Shown piece by piece: positions 9,131-19,900 of a stretch of 64,000 nucleotides of DNA. Every line of letters begins with the position of its first letter. Position 1 is the stretch's first letter. This stretch comes from Bacteroidetes bacterium MedPE-SWsnd-G2 (GTDB taxonomy: Bacteria; Bacteroidota; Bacteroidia; Flavobacteriales; Flavobacteriaceae), in NCBI GenBank assembly GCA_001874335.1, contig MPDE01000013.1:62001-126000 (forward strand), written 5' to 3'. Both the position numbers and the translations under genes were made by a program. Under the pieces are notes generated by a model. It was not told where the DNA came from. It saw nothing but the letters and a program-made list of their open reading frames with translations, and searched no databases.

Positions 9131-9157
9131 TTTTGATTTGGTTTAGTTAGGTTTTCA

Positions 9158-9165
9158 CAAATGTA
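9158..9165 (-). promoter_or_regulatory. Candidate -7 element for the haloperoxidase-like gene
   Basis: On the minus strand TACATTTG matches TAnnTTTG exactly, 28 bases before the ATG at 9130. A TTTG lies further upstream with 15 bases between, slightly short for the usual -33 spacing. Confidence 0.45.
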
Positions 9166-9260
9166 ATAAAATATCTGAATCAAAGGTCATTCCTACAAAG
9201 TAGCTTCTTCGGCTTAATAATAGTTTATTATATTTAGACACTTAATTAACATCATATCAA

Positions 9261-11741
9261 ATGAAATACAAAATTTATATAGTGGCATTGTTGCTACTTT
9301 TTATTTTTCCTTCAGAACTATTAAGTCAATCTCGAAAGAAAAGAAACAAATCAAAGAAAGCGGCCACTGAAACTGTAGCTAAACCAACGCCAAAAAAGAA
9401 GAATGGAATCAAACCTTATGCCTCAGTCATAAAAAAAGGAGCAATTACTGACTCTGGAGTTTTTGATGTTCACAAAGTAGATGAGAATTACTACTTCGAA
9501 ATACCGCATGACCTTTTAGGGAAAGACATGCTTTTGGTGAGCAGGTTTGTAAAACTGCCTTCTAATTTAGGAGGAGGTTATGTTAATGCTGGTAGCAAGA
9601 CAAATCAACGTCTAATTACTTGGGAACGATTTCAAAATAAACTTTTAATCAAAGTAAAGTCTTATGCAGCAGTCGCTCAAGATTCTTTGCCAATTAATAT
9701 TTCGGTGAAGGCTAATAACTACGAGCCAACATTATATGCTTTTGATATTGAAGCATTTTCGACAGATTCTTTGCGTTCGGTTATTAATGTGACCAAATTT
9801 TATAACAGTGATGTTAAAGCTTTAAGTGGTTTGTCAGCCAATATGAGAAAGTCATACAAGGTTAAAAACTTAGACAAGCAAAGAAGTTTTATTTCTTCAG
9901 TGAAAAGTTTCCCGGAAAACATAGAAGTCGTTCAAGACTTTACCTATAATGCATCAAACCCTCCAATGTTATCAAGCACGGAGACTTTGAGTGTTCAAAT
10001 GAATCAATCCATGATCCTTTTACCAGAAGATAAGATGATGCCCAGGACTTTTGATGAGCGTGTAGGTTGGTTTACTGTTAGTCAAGTGGATTATAGCAGT
10101 GAAAAACTCAAATCTGATGAGAAAACTTTCATTAGTAGATGGCGATTAGAGCCAAAAGATAAGGCAGCTTATAGTCGAGGGGAACTGGTAGAGCCTGTTA
10201 AGCCAATTGTATACTATTTAGATCCAGCTACACCAGAAAAATTTAGAAGCTACATTAAGGCAGGGGTAGAGGCTTGGCAAAAGCCGTTTGAATCGGCAGG
10301 GTTTAAAAATGCTATCATAGCAAAAGATCCGCCGACAAAAGAAGAAGATCCAGATTTTAGCCCTGAAGATATTAGATACTCCGTGATTAGATATGTGGCA
10401 AGTACTACTAGAAATGCAATGGGACCAAGTGTTTCAGACCCGAGAACAGGTGAAATTATTGAAAGTGATATCATTTGGTATCACAATCATTTAAGATCTT
10501 ATAGAAATAGATATTTATTAGAAACTGGAGCGGCAAACCCTTCGGCAAGAACATTAGATACGCCGGATGAAGAAATAGGGGAAATGATGAAAATGGTAAT
10601 TGCTCATGAGGTTGGTCATACGTTGGGTTTACCTCATAATATGAAAGCAAGTTGCTCGTACGATGTAGAAAATTATAGAAATGGAGCGTTTACCCAGAAA
10701 AATGGTATTGCTTCTACAATAATGGATTATGCCAGATATAATTATATAGCACAACCGGGAGATGAAAATATTAGGTTTATCAGACAGATTGGGCCATACG
10801 ATCACTATGCAATTAACTGGGGTTATCGTTATTTACCAAACGCTAAATCTTCAGAAGATGAGGTTTCTGCCCTAAATAAGTGGATTGTAGAAAAGGGTGA
10901 TGATCCTAAATTTAAATTTGGAAGACAAAGTAGCCGATTTGATCCTGCTTCCCAAACAGAAGATATTGGTAACAATAGTATGAAGGCTAGTGACTACGGA
11001 CTTAAAAACTTAAAAATTGTAGCAAAAAATCTTCCGGATTGGACGAGTGAACAAACGGATAATTACAATGATTTAAAAGAATTGTATGGAGAGCTAATTA
11101 GTGTTTGGGGACGTTATATTGGTCATGTAACAACTCATGTAGGAGGTGTTCATGAAGATTTAAGACGTCCTTCTGAAGGTGGAGTTGTTTATTCTCCAGT
11201 GAAAGCTTCTCAGCAAAAAGAAGCTATTGCTTGGTTGCATAAAAATGCTTTTGAAACACCAAACTGGATGTTGGAAACTACTATATTAACAAATACGGAT
11301 TATGCCGGTTATATTCAAAAGCTGTCAAGGTATCAAGTTAGGTATTTGAATGCTATGCTAAGTTTTGATAGAATCGGGAGAATATTAGATTTTCAATCTA
11401 TAGACAACGCTAATTTTAAAGCTATCGATTTCTTTAGCGAAACAAGAAAAGGGTTGTTTGTAGAATTGAATTCAGGAAAAGCCTTAGACAGTTATCGTAG
11501 AGCATTACAAAGAGCTTATATTGATAGAATGGGGTTTTTGTTAACAGAAAAAATGGATCCGAAGAGAAGTTCTAAATATTTTGATGTTTCAAATTCAGAT
11601 ATTCCTGCTTTAGTAAGAGGAGAATTAAAAACATTAGAAAGCGCAATTAAAAGAAATTACAAATTGCATAAACAAAAAACAGATGTGTATCATTATGAAG
11701 ATTGTTTAATGCGAATAGATCATATTTTAAATCCAAAGTAA
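9261..11741 (+). CDS. Secreted zinc metalloprotease (DUF5117/DUF5118 family)
   Basis: 826 residues with a signal peptide (MKYKIYIVALLLLFIFPSELLSQ) followed by a Lys-rich linker. The order of domains is DUF5118-like (about 45-95), DUF5117-like (about 100-300) and a metzincin-like catalytic domain. The zinc site is HEVGHTLGLPHN with His449, and STIMDYARYN downstream resembles the Met-turn. The C-terminal ~250 residues are helical. The family is common in Bacteroidota; substrates are unknown. It acts in the periplasm or outside the cell. A strong bidirectional terminator separates it from the convergent beta-barrel gene. The leader has a near-match TATATTTA -7 element. Confidence 0.9.
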   Translation: MKYKIYIVALLLLFIFPSELLSQSRKKRNKSKKAATETVAKPTPKKKNGIKPYASVIKKGAITDSGVFDVHKVDENYYFEIPHDLLGKDMLLVSRFVKLPSNLGGGYVNAGSKTNQRLITWERFQNKLLIKVKSYAAVAQDSLPINISVKANNYEPTLYAFDIEAFSTDSLRSVINVTKFYNSDVKALSGLSANMRKSYKVKNLDKQRSFISSVKSFPENIEVVQDFTYNASNPPMLSSTETLSVQMNQSMILLPEDKMMPRTFDERVGWFTVSQVDYSSEKLKSDEKTFISRWRLEPKDKAAYSRGELVEPVKPIVYYLDPATPEKFRSYIKAGVEAWQKPFESAGFKNAIIAKDPPTKEEDPDFSPEDIRYSVIRYVASTTRNAMGPSVSDPRTGEIIESDIIWYHNHLRSYRNRYLLETGAANPSARTLDTPDEEIGEMMKMVIAHEVGHTLGLPHNMKASCSYDVENYRNGAFTQKNGIASTIMDYARYNYIAQPGDENIRFIRQIGPYDHYAINWGYRYLPNAKSSEDEVSALNKWIVEKGDDPKFKFGRQSSRFDPASQTEDIGNNSMKASDYGLKNLKIVAKNLPDWTSEQTDNYNDLKELYGELISVWGRYIGHVTTHVGGVHEDLRRPSEGGVVYSPVKASQQKEAIAWLHKNAFETPNWMLETTILTNTDYAGYIQKLSRYQVRYLNAMLSFDRIGRILDFQSIDNANFKAIDFFSETRKGLFVELNSGKALDSYRRALQRAYIDRMGFLLTEKMDPKRSSKYFDVSNSDIPALVRGELKTLESAIKRNYKLHKQKTDVYHYEDCLMRIDHILNPK

Positions 11742-11744
11742 AAG

Positions 11745-11777
11745 AAAAGAGCTCCTAAATTTAGGAGCTCTTTTTTT
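11745..11777. terminator. Bidirectional intrinsic terminator
   Basis: A perfect inverted repeat with 15-base arms meeting at 11759/11760 (core GAGCTCCTAAA and its complement), A-rich before and T-rich after on both strands. It lies between the stop codons of convergent genes and can serve both. Confidence 0.9.
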
Positions 11778-11784
11778 ATATTAT

Positions 11785-12435
11785 TTAATCACCAAAGGCA
11801 AAAACCAATCCGCCGCTAAATCCTCCAATTAACGTTGTGCTATTAACAGATGCGCCACCGCCAACACCTCCTGGGCCAACACCTACATAATAACCTCCCC
11901 AATCAACTGGAAACATTAAATTACCTTGCAAGTTTAGTCCTAAAACTTCTGTGAGCATAATTTTCACACCCGCTTTAAATGAAAAAGCGAACTTGGTATT
12001 TGTGTCTAAATAAATATTGGTGTCACCAAAATTTTGATCTTGTGGTGTGATAATGACAACTCCCAAGGCACCTCCAGCATATGGTTTTACCCGTCCAGTT
12101 TTAAAATACTGTGATGCACCAACCATTATCCAATCAAAATTAATGTTAGAAACATTGGTTTCATTTGGGCTAAAAACTACATCTCTAAATCTTAGATCAG
12201 ATTCATGTCTTATATAAGTGAGTTCGGCCAGTAATCCTTTATAGGTATTAAAGCCTACAGTAATACCAAATTCATTACCGTCATTTAATTTGAAATAACC
12301 ACCATTATAGTTGAGTTTTGAACCGAATTGATAGCCGTAAGTTGGGGTGATTTCTACAGTTTGTGAAACTCCTCTTATTTGAATTCCAAAAACCAATAGA
12401 AAAAATGTAAAAAGTGTTAAGAGACTGTATTTCAT
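11785..12435 (-). CDS. Outer-membrane beta-barrel protein
   Basis: 216 residues with a signal peptide ending near GVSQ (about residue 25). The rest alternates polar and hydrophobic residues in strands such as FGITVGFNTYKGLLAELTYIRHES, FAFSFKAGVKIMLTEVLGLNLQGNLMF and LIGGFSGGLVFAFGD, the pattern of a small outer-membrane barrel of eight or so strands. A Gly-rich loop (GVGPGGVGGGA) lies near residue 190. Likely a structural or adhesion barrel; no specific role can be given. It converges with the metalloprotease. Confidence 0.75.
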   Translation of the reverse strand: MKYSLLTLFTFFLLVFGIQIRGVSQTVEITPTYGYQFGSKLNYNGGYFKLNDGNEFGITVGFNTYKGLLAELTYIRHESDLRFRDVVFSPNETNVSNINFDWIMVGASQYFKTGRVKPYAGGALGVVIITPQDQNFGDTNIYLDTNTKFAFSFKAGVKIMLTEVLGLNLQGNLMFPVDWGGYYVGVGPGGVGGGASVNSTTLIGGFSGGLVFAFGD

Positions 12436-12482
12436 TGTTTTCGCTTTTCGATAAATATAGGCTAAATTTTAAATTGAATAAG

Positions 12483-12511
12483 AAAAGCGTGCTGATTAGC
12501 ACGCTTTTTTG
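12483..12511 (-). terminator. Intrinsic terminator
   Basis: Arms AAAAGCGTGCT (12483-12493) and AGCACGCTTTT (12498-12508) with a GATT loop and T-rich flank on either strand. It follows the small secreted protein gene ending at 12599, with the ATTG repeat lying between stop codon and hairpin. Confidence 0.8.
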
Positions 12512-12526
12512 GATGGTTGGTTGGAA

Positions 12527-12584
<58 letters not shown>

Positions 12585-12598
12585 GAAATTCTTAACGG

Positions 12599-13147
12599 TT
12601 AATTGATTGCAAGATAGTTTTTGTGCTTGCTGTCGGTAACATTAAACTTTACCAGTTTTCTTTTGTTGTTATGTGTGACTTTAATGATATATGTTTTTTC
12701 TACATCATCTTTTCCTTTGTATTCATACTCTAACTTCGTTTGATTTATACTCCAGCCTGGGTACTTATCATTTAATTCTTCAGTGAGTTGATTAGGTAGT
12801 TTTACGTTCTTATATAATTCATACGAAGAAATGATATCGCCATGTTGATTATAAGTTACTTCTAATAGGTTGTCCTCCACGTTAAACCTAACCAAGTAGC
12901 TTGAAGGGTCTATTTCATTGTACTCAGTTAAGTTTTTTATGTTATAGTTTGCAGCCAATTTTCTGAGTTGTAAAACTTTGGCTGGTGTGTTCTTGGTGGT
13001 GCTAAAATCTAAGTAAGCAGTGTTGCTTAAAGTAGAAACAATTTCCATTTGGTTCGTATTAGTTTTATGAGTTGTTTTTACAAGTTTATGTTGAGCAAAA
13101 ACTTGCATTGCGAAACATCCTAAAATCACTGTTAAATATACTCTCAT
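12599..13147 (-). CDS. Small secreted protein, possibly PepSY-like
   Basis: 182 residues with a signal peptide (MRVYLTVILGCFAMQVFAQ). The mature part is polar; the C-terminal half, ISSYELYKNVKLP through LTEELNDKYPGWSINQTKL and TYIIKVTHNNKRKLVKFN, has the spacing of PepSY-like/BLIP-like periplasmic domains (helix, YPGW turn, paired strands). That assignment is by pattern only. Function unknown. It is monocistronic, transcribed toward the ATTG repeat and its terminator. Confidence 0.7.
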   Translation of the reverse strand: MRVYLTVILGCFAMQVFAQHKLVKTTHKTNTNQMEIVSTLSNTAYLDFSTTKNTPAKVLQLRKLAANYNIKNLTEYNEIDPSSYLVRFNVEDNLLEVTYNQHGDIISSYELYKNVKLPNQLTEELNDKYPGWSINQTKLEYEYKGKDDVEKTYIIKVTHNNKRKLVKFNVTDSKHKNYLAIN

Positions 13148-13534
13148 AATATTTGTTTTTATAATAGGTTAAGCTTTAAAGTGTCGATAGGAAGAAGAGG
13201 TTTATAATCAGACTTGAATATTATTTGTAATTGATAAAGTTAAATTTATACTGAGGTCTAATTATATGTTAAAGATAAGTAATAATGCCTTGATTATCAA
13301 TACTGTTTTTAAAATCAGGAGTATATACCTAAAGCTTGTAAGCAAACTATTTTACACTTGTATATTTAGTCTTACAGAATAAGTATTCTATCGTTTTTAA
13401 TTGCAGTTTTGTAGGGAATAGTGTATTAATGAAATTGAAATTTAATCTTAGATTGTTTTTTAAGTTGTTAATTTTCATTAATTTACACTATGAAATAGGA
13501 TTTCATAAAACCAACTAATCAACAATTCTTTAAT
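13148..13534. other. 387-base intergenic region upstream of the nrf operon
   Basis: No gene is visible. It must hold the divergent promoters for the small secreted protein and the nitrite reductase operon. A short palindrome TTGATTATCAA occurs near 13291, but the arms are too close for an FNR/CRP-type site. No convincing TAnnTTTG element is seen close to the porin start. Confidence 0.6.
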
Positions 13535-14809
13535 ATGAATAAAAATTACCTTTTTAGCCTTTTTCTTTTTTTAATTTTTAGTACCGTAAATGCGCAATTA
13601 GTAATTGATGCAGATATTAGGCCTCGTTTTGAGTATAGACATGGTTTTGGATCTCTATTTCCTGATGATACAGAGCCTGCTGCTTTTGTTGCACAAAGAA
13701 CCCGATTAAACACCTCTTTTAAAGCTGAAAAATTTGCCATTAAAGTGAGTTTGCAAGACGTAAGTACTTGGGGTGATACAAAGCAAATTAATATTAGCGA
13801 TGGTAACGATTCATTTTTCTTATTTCAAGCTTGGATTGAGTATTTTATAAATGAGAAATGGTCGACCAAGTTAGGACGACAAGTGATTTCATATGATGAC
13901 CAACGTGTCCTCGGGGGATTGGATTGGGCAATGCAAGGACGTTTTCATGATGCTTTATTAGTGAAACATAAATCAGGTTCTATGAAATTAGACTTTGGTT
14001 TTGCGTTTAATCAAGCGTCACAATCTACAACCGGTACTACTTATAATATTTTGGGAGCCTTCAGTTATAAATCAATGCAATTTGTGTATTTCCATAAGGA
14101 CTGGGAGAAATTTAAATTGAGTTTATTGTTCCTAAACAATGGATTTCAGAAATATGAAGGTGTAAATAATGATATACCAGATGGTGTTTATAATAGACAA
14201 ACTGCCGGTACTCATTTTACTGTACCAATTAGTGAGGTAAACCTTGCTGCTAATTTTTATTACCAATTTGGTAATGCCGATGCGAATACAGATTTGAGTG
14301 CATATGAGTTTGCTTTAGAAGCAAGTTATAAGCCAGGCAAAACACTTTTTGCTTTAGGATATGAAATGCTAAGTGGTACAGATCAAGCAGGAGATTCAAA
14401 AAACAAATCATTTTTCCCTTTATATGGAACAAACCACAAGTTTAATGGTTACATGGATTATTTTTATGTGGGTAACCATGCAAACAATGTGGGGTTAAAT
14501 GATTTATATGCAAAAGTTGCGATTGGTATAGGTGAGAAGGCGAGTTTTTTAACAAAGTTACATGTGTTTTCAGCTAATGCTGATTTAGCTAATGATGCTG
14601 ATAAGTATTTAGGAACAGAATTAGACTTGATTTTTAGCAAGACTTTGGTTAAAGATGTTGTTCTTAAATTAGGATATTCTCACATGTTTGCCGGTGATAG
14701 CATGAGTTTAATTAAAGGCGGCGTAACAAGTGATAATACAAATAATTGGGGTTGGGCACAGATTCTTGTAAGTCCTACCATATTTAATAGTGCAAATCAT
14801 AAAAAATAA
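13535..14809 (+). CDS. Alginate-export-type outer-membrane porin
   Basis: 424 residues with a signal peptide (MNKNYLFSLFLFLIFSTVNAQ), followed by IDADIRPRFEYRHGFGSL and VAQRTRLNTSFKAEKFAIKVSLQDV, the entry pattern of the alginate-export/AlgE-like barrel family. WSTKLGRQVISYDDQRVLGG near residue 110 and many aromatic-ended strands follow. The protein should be a substrate-selective outer-membrane channel. It begins the nitrite reductase operon, with two bases between its stop and the nrfH start, so it may admit nitrite or another anion rather than alginate; this is inferred from context only. Confidence 0.8.
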   Translation: MNKNYLFSLFLFLIFSTVNAQLVIDADIRPRFEYRHGFGSLFPDDTEPAAFVAQRTRLNTSFKAEKFAIKVSLQDVSTWGDTKQINISDGNDSFFLFQAWIEYFINEKWSTKLGRQVISYDDQRVLGGLDWAMQGRFHDALLVKHKSGSMKLDFGFAFNQASQSTTGTTYNILGAFSYKSMQFVYFHKDWEKFKLSLLFLNNGFQKYEGVNNDIPDGVYNRQTAGTHFTVPISEVNLAANFYYQFGNADANTDLSAYEFALEASYKPGKTLFALGYEMLSGTDQAGDSKNKSFFPLYGTNHKFNGYMDYFYVGNHANNVGLNDLYAKVAIGIGEKASFLTKLHVFSANADLANDADKYLGTELDLIFSKTLVKDVVLKLGYSHMFAGDSMSLIKGGVTSDNTNNWGWAQILVSPTIFNSANHKK

Positions 14810-14811
14810 AA

Positions 14812-15411
14812 GTGAGTAAAGGATTTAACATATTACCATCTAAAACCTCAGGTTGGCAAACTACGGCGGTTTTTCTAATTGCTGTAATTGTTGGTATGGG
14901 GATGTTTATGGCAAGGGAAGCTGAGGTTATCTCTTATATGTCTGATGATCCTCAAGCCTGCGTCAATTGTCATGTAATGACGCCTGTTTACAATAGCTGG
15001 ATGCATAGTTCACATAGAGAATGGACTAATTGTAACGATTGTCATGTGCCTCATGATAATGTGATAAGCAAGTACTATTTTAAGGCTAAAGATGGATTGT
15101 ATCATTCGTATGTGTTTACCTTGGAAAATGAACCAGATGTGATTTTTATGAGAGAAGAATCGCAAAAGGTAGTTCAGGATAACTGCATAAGATGTCATGT
15201 TCAGCAAGTGACCCAAACTAAATATGATGGTTGGATTGCTACTCATAAAGAGGATAGATTGGATAGACAATGTTGGAGTTGTCATAGGGAAGTACCTCAC
15301 GGACGAATGCATGGTATGTCAACCGTGAGATATAATATTGCACCACTACCTACAGATCAAAATGAAACTGTAGTACCGGAGTGGTTAGAAAATCAAATAC
15401 AGAAAAAATAA
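14812..15411 (+). CDS. nrfH: NrfH, tetrahaem quinol dehydrogenase subunit of nitrite reductase
   Basis: 199 residues from a GTG start placed two bases after the porin stop. One N-terminal membrane anchor (TTAVFLIAVIVGMGMFMA) is followed by four CxxCH haem-binding motifs: CVNCH, CNDCH, CIRCH and CWSCH, as in the NapC/NirT/NrfH family. The segment VMTPVYNSWMHSSHREWTNC is diagnostic for NrfH. The protein takes electrons from menaquinol and passes them to NrfA on the periplasmic side. Co-translated with porin and nrfA (12 bases downstream). Confidence 0.95.
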   Translation: MSKGFNILPSKTSGWQTTAVFLIAVIVGMGMFMAREAEVISYMSDDPQACVNCHVMTPVYNSWMHSSHREWTNCNDCHVPHDNVISKYYFKAKDGLYHSYVFTLENEPDVIFMREESQKVVQDNCIRCHVQQVTQTKYDGWIATHKEDRLDRQCWSCHREVPHGRMHGMSTVRYNIAPLPTDQNETVVPEWLENQIQKK

Positions 15412-15423
15412 ATAATCAGAATC

Positions 15424-16920
15424 ATGAAAAACAAAGTTTTATTTGTTGTAACAGTAATAGTCGTTTTTTTATTGGGCCTATTAGCATCGAGTATTGTTAA
15501 TCGAAAAAGTGAAGCCAAATATAAATATGTTCCACAGGTAGAAATTAGCGAAGGGGAGCCTAGGAATGACGTTTGGGGGGAGAATTTCCCAGCAGAGTAT
15601 CAATCTTATTTACAAACTGCTGATAGTGATTTTGAAACTTATCAAGGCGGTTCTAAAATGCGAGACGTTTTAGAAGAAGACCCAAGATTAGTAGTTCTGT
15701 ATGCTGGTTACGGTTTTTCTAAAGATTATAATCAAGGTAGAGGACACTATTATGCAATAGACGATATAAGAAATACGTTGAGAACGGGTGGGCCTTCAGG
15801 TCCAGGTGATGGGCCAATGCCTTCTACATGTTGGACTTGTAAGGGACCAGATGTACCACGCTTAATGAATGAAAAAGGGGTTGAAGAGTTTTATGCTGGA
15901 AAATGGGCAGATAAAGGAGCCGAGGTTGTCAATCCTATTGGATGCGCCGATTGTCATGATTCTAAAACCATGAAACTTACAATAACAAGACCAGCATTAG
16001 TTGAAGCCTTTGACGCTATGGGTAAAGATATAAATAATGCCACGCATCAAGAAATGAGGTCTTTAGTTTGTGCCCAATGTCACGTTGAGTATTACTTCAA
16101 TAAAAAATTACCTGGCAAAGAAGGCACGCCTTATTTAGTTTTTCCTTGGAAAGAAGGTATGAGTGTTGAAGATATGGAGAGGTATTATGATAATATTGAA
16201 TTTGCAGATTGGACTCATAAATTGAGTCGTGCACCAATGTTAAAAGCACAACATCCAGGATATGAAACCTATTTAACTGGTGTTCATGCCGACAGAGGTG
16301 TTTCTTGTGCAGATTGTCACATGCCTTATAAAAGTGAAGGTGGACAGAAATTTACAGATCACCATATTCAATCGCCTTTAAATAACATGGCTAACGCTTG
16401 TCAAGTATGTCATAGAACAGAGGACAGTAAGTTGATGGCAAACGTTTACGATAGACAGAAAAAAGCGAATGAAAATAAAATTAAGTTAGAAGATTTATTA
16501 GTAAAATCGCATATCGAAGCTAAAAAAGCTTGGGATTTGGGAGCTACTGAAGAGCAGATGCAACCTATTTTAATAGATATTAGACATGCGCAATGGCGTT
16601 GGGATTTTGCCGCTGCTGCTCATGGAGCATCTTTCCATTCTCCCGTAGAAATAGGAAGAGTTATTGGTGGTGGATTAGATATAGCTGCAGAAGCAAGAAT
16701 TAAATTAGCTCGAGTTTTGGCAGAATTAGGTCATAATGAAGAAGTTGCAATGCCAGATATTGCTACTAAAGAAAAGGCTCAAGAGTACATTGGCTTAGAT
16801 ATGGAAAAGCTTAGGGCAGAAAAAGAAGCGTTCAAAAACAATTTATTGCCTCAATGGTTAGAGGAAGCTGAGGAAAGAGAGTCTAAAATGGATGCACAAG
16901 AAGTTACCATGAACGAATAA
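15424..16920 (+). CDS. nrfA: NrfA, pentahaem ammonia-forming cytochrome c nitrite reductase
   Basis: 498 residues, close to the usual length. An N-terminal membrane or signal helix precedes five haem motifs: the catalytic CWTCK (Lys-ligated haem), then CADCH, CAQCH, CADCH and CQVCH. Active-site residues expected for NrfA are all present in context: Arg in YAIDDIRNTLRTG, Tyr in CAQCHVEYYF and His in LKAQHPGYE. It reduces nitrite to ammonium with six electrons in the periplasm, using electrons from NrfH. Complete, no missing residue seen. Followed 30 bases later by the haem-ligation gene. Confidence 0.97.
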   Translation: MKNKVLFVVTVIVVFLLGLLASSIVNRKSEAKYKYVPQVEISEGEPRNDVWGENFPAEYQSYLQTADSDFETYQGGSKMRDVLEEDPRLVVLYAGYGFSKDYNQGRGHYYAIDDIRNTLRTGGPSGPGDGPMPSTCWTCKGPDVPRLMNEKGVEEFYAGKWADKGAEVVNPIGCADCHDSKTMKLTITRPALVEAFDAMGKDINNATHQEMRSLVCAQCHVEYYFNKKLPGKEGTPYLVFPWKEGMSVEDMERYYDNIEFADWTHKLSRAPMLKAQHPGYETYLTGVHADRGVSCADCHMPYKSEGGQKFTDHHIQSPLNNMANACQVCHRTEDSKLMANVYDRQKKANENKIKLEDLLVKSHIEAKKAWDLGATEEQMQPILIDIRHAQWRWDFAAAAHGASFHSPVEIGRVIGGGLDIAAEARIKLARVLAELGHNEEVAMPDIATKEKAQEYIGLDMEKLRAEKEAFKNNLLPQWLEEAEERESKMDAQEVTMNE

Positions 16921-16950
16921 TTAAATTTTTAAATCCATTAAAGTCCCTGA

Positions 16951-19900
16951 ATGAATAACAACATATATAAGTTTTTTTCCTCATCAAAACTTGCTTTACT
17001 ATTATTACTTGCGTTTGCAATTGCAATGGCAACTGCAACCTTTGTAGAAAATGATTTTGGAACAGCAACCGCTTGGAAACTCATCTATAATGCCAAGTGG
17101 TTTGAAATTATAATGTTAGGCTTAGCAATTTGTTTTGTTGCCAACATTTTTAAATACAATTTATTGCAACCTAAAAAGTGGAACGTTCTTATGTTCCACT
17201 TTGCTTTTATAATCATATTACTTGGTGCTGCTATTACTAGGTATTCTTCAAATTCTGGAATTATGAGAATTAGAGAAGGGGCGAAAAGCAATATTTTAAT
17301 TTCCGATAAAAATTTTATACAAGTCGAAATTAGTGATGGCAACGATACAAAAATTGTCAATAAGGAAATTGAATTCTCAGCAGTTGGTAATAATGAGTTT
17401 GAAATCAATTCTGAATTTAAAGGAAAAGATATTAAGGTATCCTATAACAAGTTTATAGCTGATGCGCTTCCTGAAATAGTAGAAGATTCTCCTAACGGTA
17501 AAGCTTTGTTGCAAATGGTAATAGCTGCGGGTTCAGGAAGGGAAACTATTTTCTTAGAAAAAGGAGAGATTGAAGCACTTGGCGAACACAAGCATTTGGT
17601 CGGGTTTGAAGTAGATAATCCCGATGTTATTAATATTAGAGAAGAAAATGGAATCTTTACTTTACAATCTCCAAGACCGTTAGATTTTTTCATTATGGCT
17701 GAGCAATCAGCAGGGAAAATTCAAAAAGATTCAATCATAAACATAAAACTAAGAACTCTTGTTAGAGATGGGGACGTGTCATTTGTACCAATGTCATTTC
17801 ACCCTAATGCTAGTATTGAATTGGTTAGTACATCGGATAAATTAATGGATAATGATGTTGCTAAGGATGATGCTTTAATTTTAGATGTTCAGGTTGGTGA
17901 AGAAAAAGCGACAACCCAATTGTTGTACAGAAAAGGATTTGAGGCTTCCAAACATAAAGTAGATGTTTCAAATTTAGATGTAACAGTATCTTATGGTTCA
18001 AGATTATCAAAATTACCTTTTGAATTAAAACTTAATGATTTTCAATTAGAGCGTTATCCTGGTTCAAATAGCCCATCTGCATATGCGAGTGAAATTGCAG
18101 TAATCGATAATGAAGAAGTGTTTGATTACCGCATTTTTATGAATAACGTTTTGGATTATGGCGGCTATAGATTTTTTCAAGCCAGTTATGATACAGATGA
18201 AAAAGGAACGGTTTTAGCCGTAAACCAAGATGTTTTGGGGACAACCATTACATACTTGGGATATTTATTAATGGGAATTGGAATGTTCTTTACATTATTC
18301 GGGAAGGCTTCAAGATTTACATTAGTCAATAAAAAGCTTAAAAAATTAAAATCTAAAGCCTTAATGTTAGGCTTGATTCTATTGCCTGTACTCGGTTACG
18401 GACAGGATACTTTGCCCAAAGCAAATCAAAGCTTTGCTCCGATAAATCACGCCGAATTGTTTGGTAGATTGCTTGTTCAGGATATTGACGGAAGAATAAA
18501 GCCTATAAATACGTTGGCTTCAGAATTTTTGAGAAAGCTAAGTAGGAAACCATATTTTAGATTTCAGGGTACAGATGGTGTTAAAAAACTTACTGCCAAT
18601 CAATGGATGTTATCACTTCATATTATGCCTAATAATTGGCGTAAAATCCCGCTTATTAAAATTGATATCGAGAAAATAGATGGTAAATTTTCTAAAGAAG
18701 ATTTAGATCAGTTTGGCTTGATTTCATTTGATGATTTGCTTGATGAAGAGCAGAATTATAGGTTCGCAGAAGATGTTGAAAAAGCTAATTTGAAAAAGCC
18801 ATCTGAGCGAAATGAGTTTGATAATGAAGTTTTAAAGGTAGACGAACGCTTTAATATTTTGTTTAATCTCTTTATGGGTAACTATTTGAGAATTTTTCCA
18901 AATAAATTAGATGAGAACAATACGTGGTTTAGTTTCAATCATGATTTTAGTGATTTTCCAAAAGAAGATGCGCCCTTTGTAAAAGGAATAGTGCCCTTAT
19001 ATTTTAATGATGTTTTATCTAAAGATTTGGCGTCAGCCGAAGAGAAATTGGCGTATATCAGTAAGTATCAAAAGGTATTGGGAAAAGAAATAATACCTAC
19101 CGATGGTCAAATAGAAGCCGAATTGTTTTACAATGATTTGAATTTAAACTTTTGGTTATTTCAAATTCTATTCACTTTAGGATTGGTGTTATTGATTTTG
19201 GCCTTGACAAAAATATTTTATACCAAACCTTGGGTTTCTAACGTGGAGTTTGTGATTATGCTAATCATTTTTATAGCGTTCTTAGCTTTTACTGCTAATT
19301 TAATTTTAAGATGGTATATAGCTGAGCATGCGCCCTGGAGTAATGGTTACGAGATGCTTGTGTTTGTAGCATGGGTGTTGTTAGGCTGCGGACTATTAAC
19401 TCATAAGAAATCAGATTTCACCTTAGCATTAGCGAGTCTATTTTCTGGGGCATTACTTTTTGTATGTTATTTAGATTGGTTGAATCCAGAAATCACAAAC
19501 TTAATGCCTGTATTAAAATCGTATTGGTTGAAAGTTCATGTCGCAACAATTGTTAGTAGTTATGCGCCTTTAGCGTTGTCTTCTGTGCTGGGCTTAATGT
19601 CATTGATTTTAATAATTATAAAATCACCTAAAACAAGTAAAACTATTGATTTGCGAATTAAAGAATTGAGTTATGTCAATGAGATTTCCATGACAATAGG
19701 TCTTTTTGTTTTAGCTGTTGGTACCTTTCTTGGCGGTATTTGGGCTAATGAATCTTGGGGTAGATATTGGGCTTGGGATCCAAAAGAAACTTGGGCATTG
19801 ATAAGTGTTATTATTTACGCTATAGTTTTGCACTTGAGATTTATTCCAAAATTTAATAATAATTACACACTAAATATGGCGAGTATGTTTGCTTTTTGGT

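Noticed and set aside
13285-13305. TTGATTATCAA as an FNR/CRP-type site before the nrf operon
   Set aside because: The half-sites are separated by one base instead of four and the site lies about 240 bases before the first start codon.
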